51,694 nucleotides of DNA. Source: Blautia sp. (GTDB taxonomy: Bacteria; Bacillota; Clostridia; Lachnospirales; Lachnospiraceae). The translations under genes and the position numbers were made by a program. The notes under the pieces are model-generated. The model had not been told where the DNA came from, searched no databases, and was given only the letters and a program-made list of their open reading frames with translations. The stretch spans positions 1 to 51,694 of the forward strand of contig JARIAR010000017.1 of assembly GCA_029257805.1 (NCBI GenBank), in the 5' to 3' direction. Below are positions 49,325 through 51,694 of this stretch, piece by piece. The stretch's first letter is position 1, and each line of letters opens with the position of its first letter.

Positions 49325-50581
49325 ATGGCAAATACATTTAGAAATATGAAGAAAAAATACAAAAAAAGAAAGCTGAAAGCACAAAGGGCCAGACTTTTAA
49401 GAGAACAGCAGGAAAGTGCCCGTTCCGGAAGAACAGAGGCGGTAGATCCCAGAGCGCGCTTATCTGCATATCGTCATTCTAAGATAAAAAAAACGGCGAT
49501 TACAGCTGCGGTTATTGCCGGAGTGATTTTAGCATCTGTGCTTTATGTAGAGAAAAGAAGTTACCATAATTATAAAGTGTTGCAAACAAGTGAACAGGAA
49601 GATATTGTTTCTACAAAATATGAAAAAATGGGAAATAAAATTTTTCGATACAGTCCGGATGGAGCTTCTCTTGTTTCTGGGAAAATGGAAACCGTATGGA
49701 GCGAGACATATTCCATGCAGAATCCGGAAGCAGATGTGAAAGAAGATAAAGCGGTAGTGGCAGACAGAGAAGGAAATATGATTGCGATTTTTGATAAGGA
49801 AGGCCTCACCGGAACGATTACAACTTCGTATACAATTGTAAAGGCCCGGATTTCTTCCAGCGGACTTGTGGCTGCAATTTTAGATGGCGGAAGTGATACA
49901 TGGATTAATTTCTATGGTGCAGATGGAAGCCTTATTGCAGAGAACCAGACAAAAATGGAAGATCCGGGATATCCTCTTGATGTAGCTATTTCTGATGATG
50001 GGACTATAATGATGGTTACCTATCAATTTGTAGATGGAGGAGAGACAACGAGCTATGTGGCATTTTACAATTTTGGAGATGTAGGTCAAAATGAAGATGA
50101 CAGGATTGTAAGCGGGTATACGTATGAAGGGGTAGTGATACCACAGGTGCAGTATTTGGGAAAAGTGCAGTCAGTTGCGCTTCGTGATGATGGATTTACT
50201 TTATATAAAGGAAGGCAGATTCCAAAAGAAGCCAAATCAGTAAAAGTGGAGAAAGAGATTGTAAGTACATTTTATGATGAAGATATGATCGGACTTGTTT
50301 TTAAAAATGACAGCAAAGATAAAATGTATACAATGGAGGTATATACAACATCCGGAAAATTGAAATTTAAAAAAGATTTTAATATTCCGTATACGACAAT
50401 AGAGGTGAGTGACGGGAATATTTTAATGCATAATAGTTCTCAGATGTGCGTGATGAACAGCCGTGGGGTTATAAAGTATTCCGGGACCGTAGACGGGACT
50501 ATTCGTGATTTCTTTAAGGTTGGATGGAACCGCTATCTTCTTGTGCTGGAAAATGGAATCAATATGATAAAACTCTCTTAA
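49325..50581 (+). CDS. DUF5711 membrane-anchored protein
   Basis: This 418-residue protein starts with a strongly basic stretch (MKKKYKKRKLKAQRARLLREQ). One membrane segment follows at about residues 57-78 (TAITAAVIAGVILASVLYV), then a long extracytoplasmic part with repeated short strands (for example DREGNMIAIFDKEG and AISDDGTIMMVTYQFVDG) that suggests a beta-propeller. This is the layout of DUF5711 in Lachnospiraceae; the function is unknown. The order LysM protein, DUF5711, CvpA points to the cell envelope. Confidence 0.8.
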   Translation: MANTFRNMKKKYKKRKLKAQRARLLREQQESARSGRTEAVDPRARLSAYRHSKIKKTAITAAVIAGVILASVLYVEKRSYHNYKVLQTSEQEDIVSTKYEKMGNKIFRYSPDGASLVSGKMETVWSETYSMQNPEADVKEDKAVVADREGNMIAIFDKEGLTGTITTSYTIVKARISSSGLVAAILDGGSDTWINFYGADGSLIAENQTKMEDPGYPLDVAISDDGTIMMVTYQFVDGGETTSYVAFYNFGDVGQNEDDRIVSGYTYEGVVIPQVQYLGKVQSVALRDDGFTLYKGRQIPKEAKSVKVEKEIVSTFYDEDMIGLVFKNDSKDKMYTMEVYTTSGKLKFKKDFNIPYTTIEVSDGNILMHNSSQMCVMNSRGVIKYSGTVDGTIRDFFKVGWNRYLLVLENGINMIKLS

Positions 50582-50598
50582 AGAGCAGGAGGAACATT

Positions 50599-51306
50599 AT
50601 GACTTTGACATGGCTTGGCATTTTAACGGTTGTTTTTCTGATGCTTTCCTGTGTGAGAGGGTTTCGCAGAGGATTTATACGAGAAGCGGTTTCCACGGTT
50701 TTTGTGCTTTTATCCATTGTAATGGTTTGGTTTATCAATCCATACGTGAATACATTTCTTTTGGAGAATACATCAATATATGAAAAAGTACAGGATGGAA
50801 TTGAAAACCTGGCAGGAGAACAGCTGCGACAAGAGCAAGAGACTGGAGAAAGAGAACGGGAGAATATTCTTGAGGAAATAGGGCTACCGGGAATTGTTGC
50901 AAAGAGTATTCTGGAAGACGGCAGTCCGGAAGTGTATCAATATCTCGGGGTTGATTCTTTTGGTGAGTATGTTTCCGAGTATCTTGCGAGAATGGCAGTG
51001 AATAGTTTGTCGTTTTTGTTGTCTTTTTTTCTTGCTACGATATTAATCCGTATAGTGACATACGCATTAAATATATTGGCACAAATTCCGGTTATAAAAG
51101 GTGTAAATAAACTTGGAGGTGCTATTCTTGGCGGGGGAAAGGCCATATTATTTGTATGGATTGCTATGCTTATATTGACGATTTTGTGTAAAACTCCTGT
51201 TGGAAAAAGCTGTTTGGATATGGTGGAGAAAGATCCTGTTTTGTGTCAGTTATATGAATGGAATTTTCTGGCTAAAATGTTTACCGGGATTTTTTATGGG
51301 AATTAA
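50599..51306 (+). CDS. cvpA: CvpA-family membrane protein
   Basis: This protein of about 235 residues has four predicted membrane segments: LGILTVVFLMLSCVRGF followed by RRGFIREAVSTVFVLLSIVMVWF near the N terminus, and FLLSFFLATILIRIVTYALN and GGAILGGGKAILFVWIAMLIL in the second half. The RGFRRGFIREA and NKLGGAILG blocks mark the CvpA/colicin V production family, whose role in Firmicutes is unclear (envelope homeostasis is suspected). The start is ATG 50599 with AGGAGG upstream; a frame from 50524 would start inside the preceding gene. Confidence 0.9.
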   Translation: MTLTWLGILTVVFLMLSCVRGFRRGFIREAVSTVFVLLSIVMVWFINPYVNTFLLENTSIYEKVQDGIENLAGEQLRQEQETGERERENILEEIGLPGIVAKSILEDGSPEVYQYLGVDSFGEYVSEYLARMAVNSLSFLLSFFLATILIRIVTYALNILAQIPVIKGVNKLGGAILGGGKAILFVWIAMLILTILCKTPVGKSCLDMVEKDPVLCQLYEWNFLAKMFTGIFYGN

Positions 51307-51351
51307 AAGTCTTTGGAATGCCTTTTGAAGGGATTCCAAAGACTTTTTTTT
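51305..51351 (+). terminator. Rho-independent terminator before the rRNA promoters
   Basis: AAAAGTCTTTGGAAT and ATTCCAAAGACTTTT form a 15-bp stem with a 13-base loop region that itself can pair (GCC/GGG side), followed by eight Ts. It insulates the rRNA promoters from upstream transcription. Confidence 0.9.
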
Positions 51352-51377
51352 AAAACAGAAAAAAATCAAAAAAACAG

Positions 51378-51406
51378 TTGACATATGAAGTTAGCTATGG
51401 TAATCT
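51378..51406 (+). promoter_or_regulatory. rRNA operon promoter P1
   Basis: TTGACA (51378-51383) and TAATCT (51401-51406) have a 17-base spacer, with TGG before the -10. It is followed by the initial sequence GAGCTGTCGA (51411-51420), repeated after P3. Confidence 0.65.
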
Positions 51407-51428
51407 AATTGAGCTGTCGAAATAAATG

Positions 51429-51465
51429 TTTCTGAAATACAGAAAAATCAAAAAGATTTCAGAAA
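51429..51465. repeat. Inverted repeat between P1 and P2
   Basis: TTTCTGAAAT (51429-51438) and ATTTCAGAAA (51456-51465) are perfect inverted 10-mers with 17 bases between. They lie just upstream of the P2 -35 box and may be an activator site or an RNA hairpin in the P1 transcript. Confidence 0.6.
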
Positions 51466-51478
51466 ATAAAAAAAGTAG

Positions 51479-51507
51479 TTGACAAATGACTGGATACATG
51501 ATATAGT
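51479..51507 (+). promoter_or_regulatory. rRNA operon promoter P2
   Basis: A perfect TTGACA (51479-51484) and TATAGT (51502-51507) with a 17-base spacer. Confidence 0.8.
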
Positions 51508-51577
51508 AAACAAGTCGTCAACAAAGAAACGACAACAACGCATCGAAAAAAACTTCAAAAAAACTTGAAAAAAGTTC

Positions 51578-51606
51578 TTGACAAGATGAAAACGATGTGA
51601 TAAAAT
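51578..51606 (+). promoter_or_regulatory. rRNA operon promoter P3
   Basis: A perfect TTGACA (51578-51583) and TAAAAT (51601-51606) with a 17-base spacer and a TGA extension. GAGCTGTCGA follows at 51611. Confidence 0.8.
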
Positions 51607-51694
51607 AAATGAGCTGTCGAAAACGACAGAAACCTTGATAACTAAACAGTGAAACACATACGATTCTCGAAAATTCTTTACATTTCAAAAGAGA
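51607..51694 (+). other. Leader of an rRNA operon (16S beyond the right edge)
   Basis: After P3 the sequence reads like the pre-16S leader of Lachnospiraceae: ACCTTGATAACTAAACAGTG, then an ATTCTTTACA stretch at 51672-51681 that resembles the boxA antitermination element. The window ends before the 16S gene body, so the rRNA itself is inferred. The region 51307-51694 contains no protein gene. Confidence 0.7.

Noticed and set aside
51411-51620. CRISPR-like or longer repeat array near the rRNA promoters
   Set aside because: Only two copies of the 10-base unit are present, each tied to a promoter start; there is no array.

Overview
The window looks like a chromosomal segment of a low-GC, Gram-positive, spore-forming anaerobe of the Lachnospiraceae (Blautia/Dorea/Ruminococcus type; the genus is my inference). 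The evidence is AT-rich intergenic DNA, strong AGGAGG-type ribosome sites and consensus sigma-A promoters. It also carries sporulation genes (spoVG, yyaC), a large clostridial SRP RNA, a paired GlgC/GlgD, a class II GalT, a split transketolase, and several lipoproteins and membrane-anchored proteins typical of this family. About 50 genes are packed into 51.7 kb. Most are on the + strand, co-directional with an rRNA operon whose tandem promoters start at the right edge; the 16S gene itself lies outside.

Left part (1-16.6 kb): a beta-CASP metallo-hydrolase, a TSCPD protein divergent from MTA/SAH nucleosidase (mtnN), a methyltransferase with two unknown neighbours (one a large membrane-anchored protein), the Leloir genes galK-galT, a secreted InlB-repeat/SGNH hydrolase, then asnS with an SbcD/YhaO-like nuclease and a short YhaN-like ATPase. 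Middle (16.6-26 kb): a - strand dnaD-dnaI-prs operon and murC, separated by an unusual cluster of DnaA boxes; then glgC-glgD, spoVG and a secreted coiled-coil 3D-domain protein.

Accessory-looking part (26-35 kb): an ABC transporter with two permeases and a lipoprotein, divergent from a BlaI/BlaR1-like pair whose sensor has a Cys/His-rich tail in place of a penicillin-binding domain; an orphan PduB-type microcompartment shell protein downstream of a lipoprotein; bioY under a recognisable BirA operator; a YARHG protein; a twice-deleted IS1182-type transposase remnant; and tRNA-Pro(CGG). Right part (35-51.7 kb): an NrdG-type activase, a MATE pump overlapping tadA, yqeY, SRP RNA, an atypical phosphofructokinase, dnaX-ybaB-recR, a LacI regulator next to transaldolase and split transketolase, yyaC behind a sigma-F-like promoter, a LysM protein with what looks like a dead MPN/JAMM domain, a DUF5711 protein, cvpA, and the rrn promoters.

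The genes tadA, SRP RNA, dnaX, ybaB, recR and an rrn operon, together with spoVG, prs and yyaC, are gathered near the origin in Bacillus subtilis. With the DnaA-box cluster beside the helicase-loader genes, this suggests an origin-proximal segment. The most interesting leads are that DnaA-box cluster, the BlaI/BlaR1-ABC-lipoprotein module, the orphan shell protein, the MPN-LysM protein and the phosphofructokinase with altered active-site residues. Gene functions were assigned by reading motifs; no database search was run.
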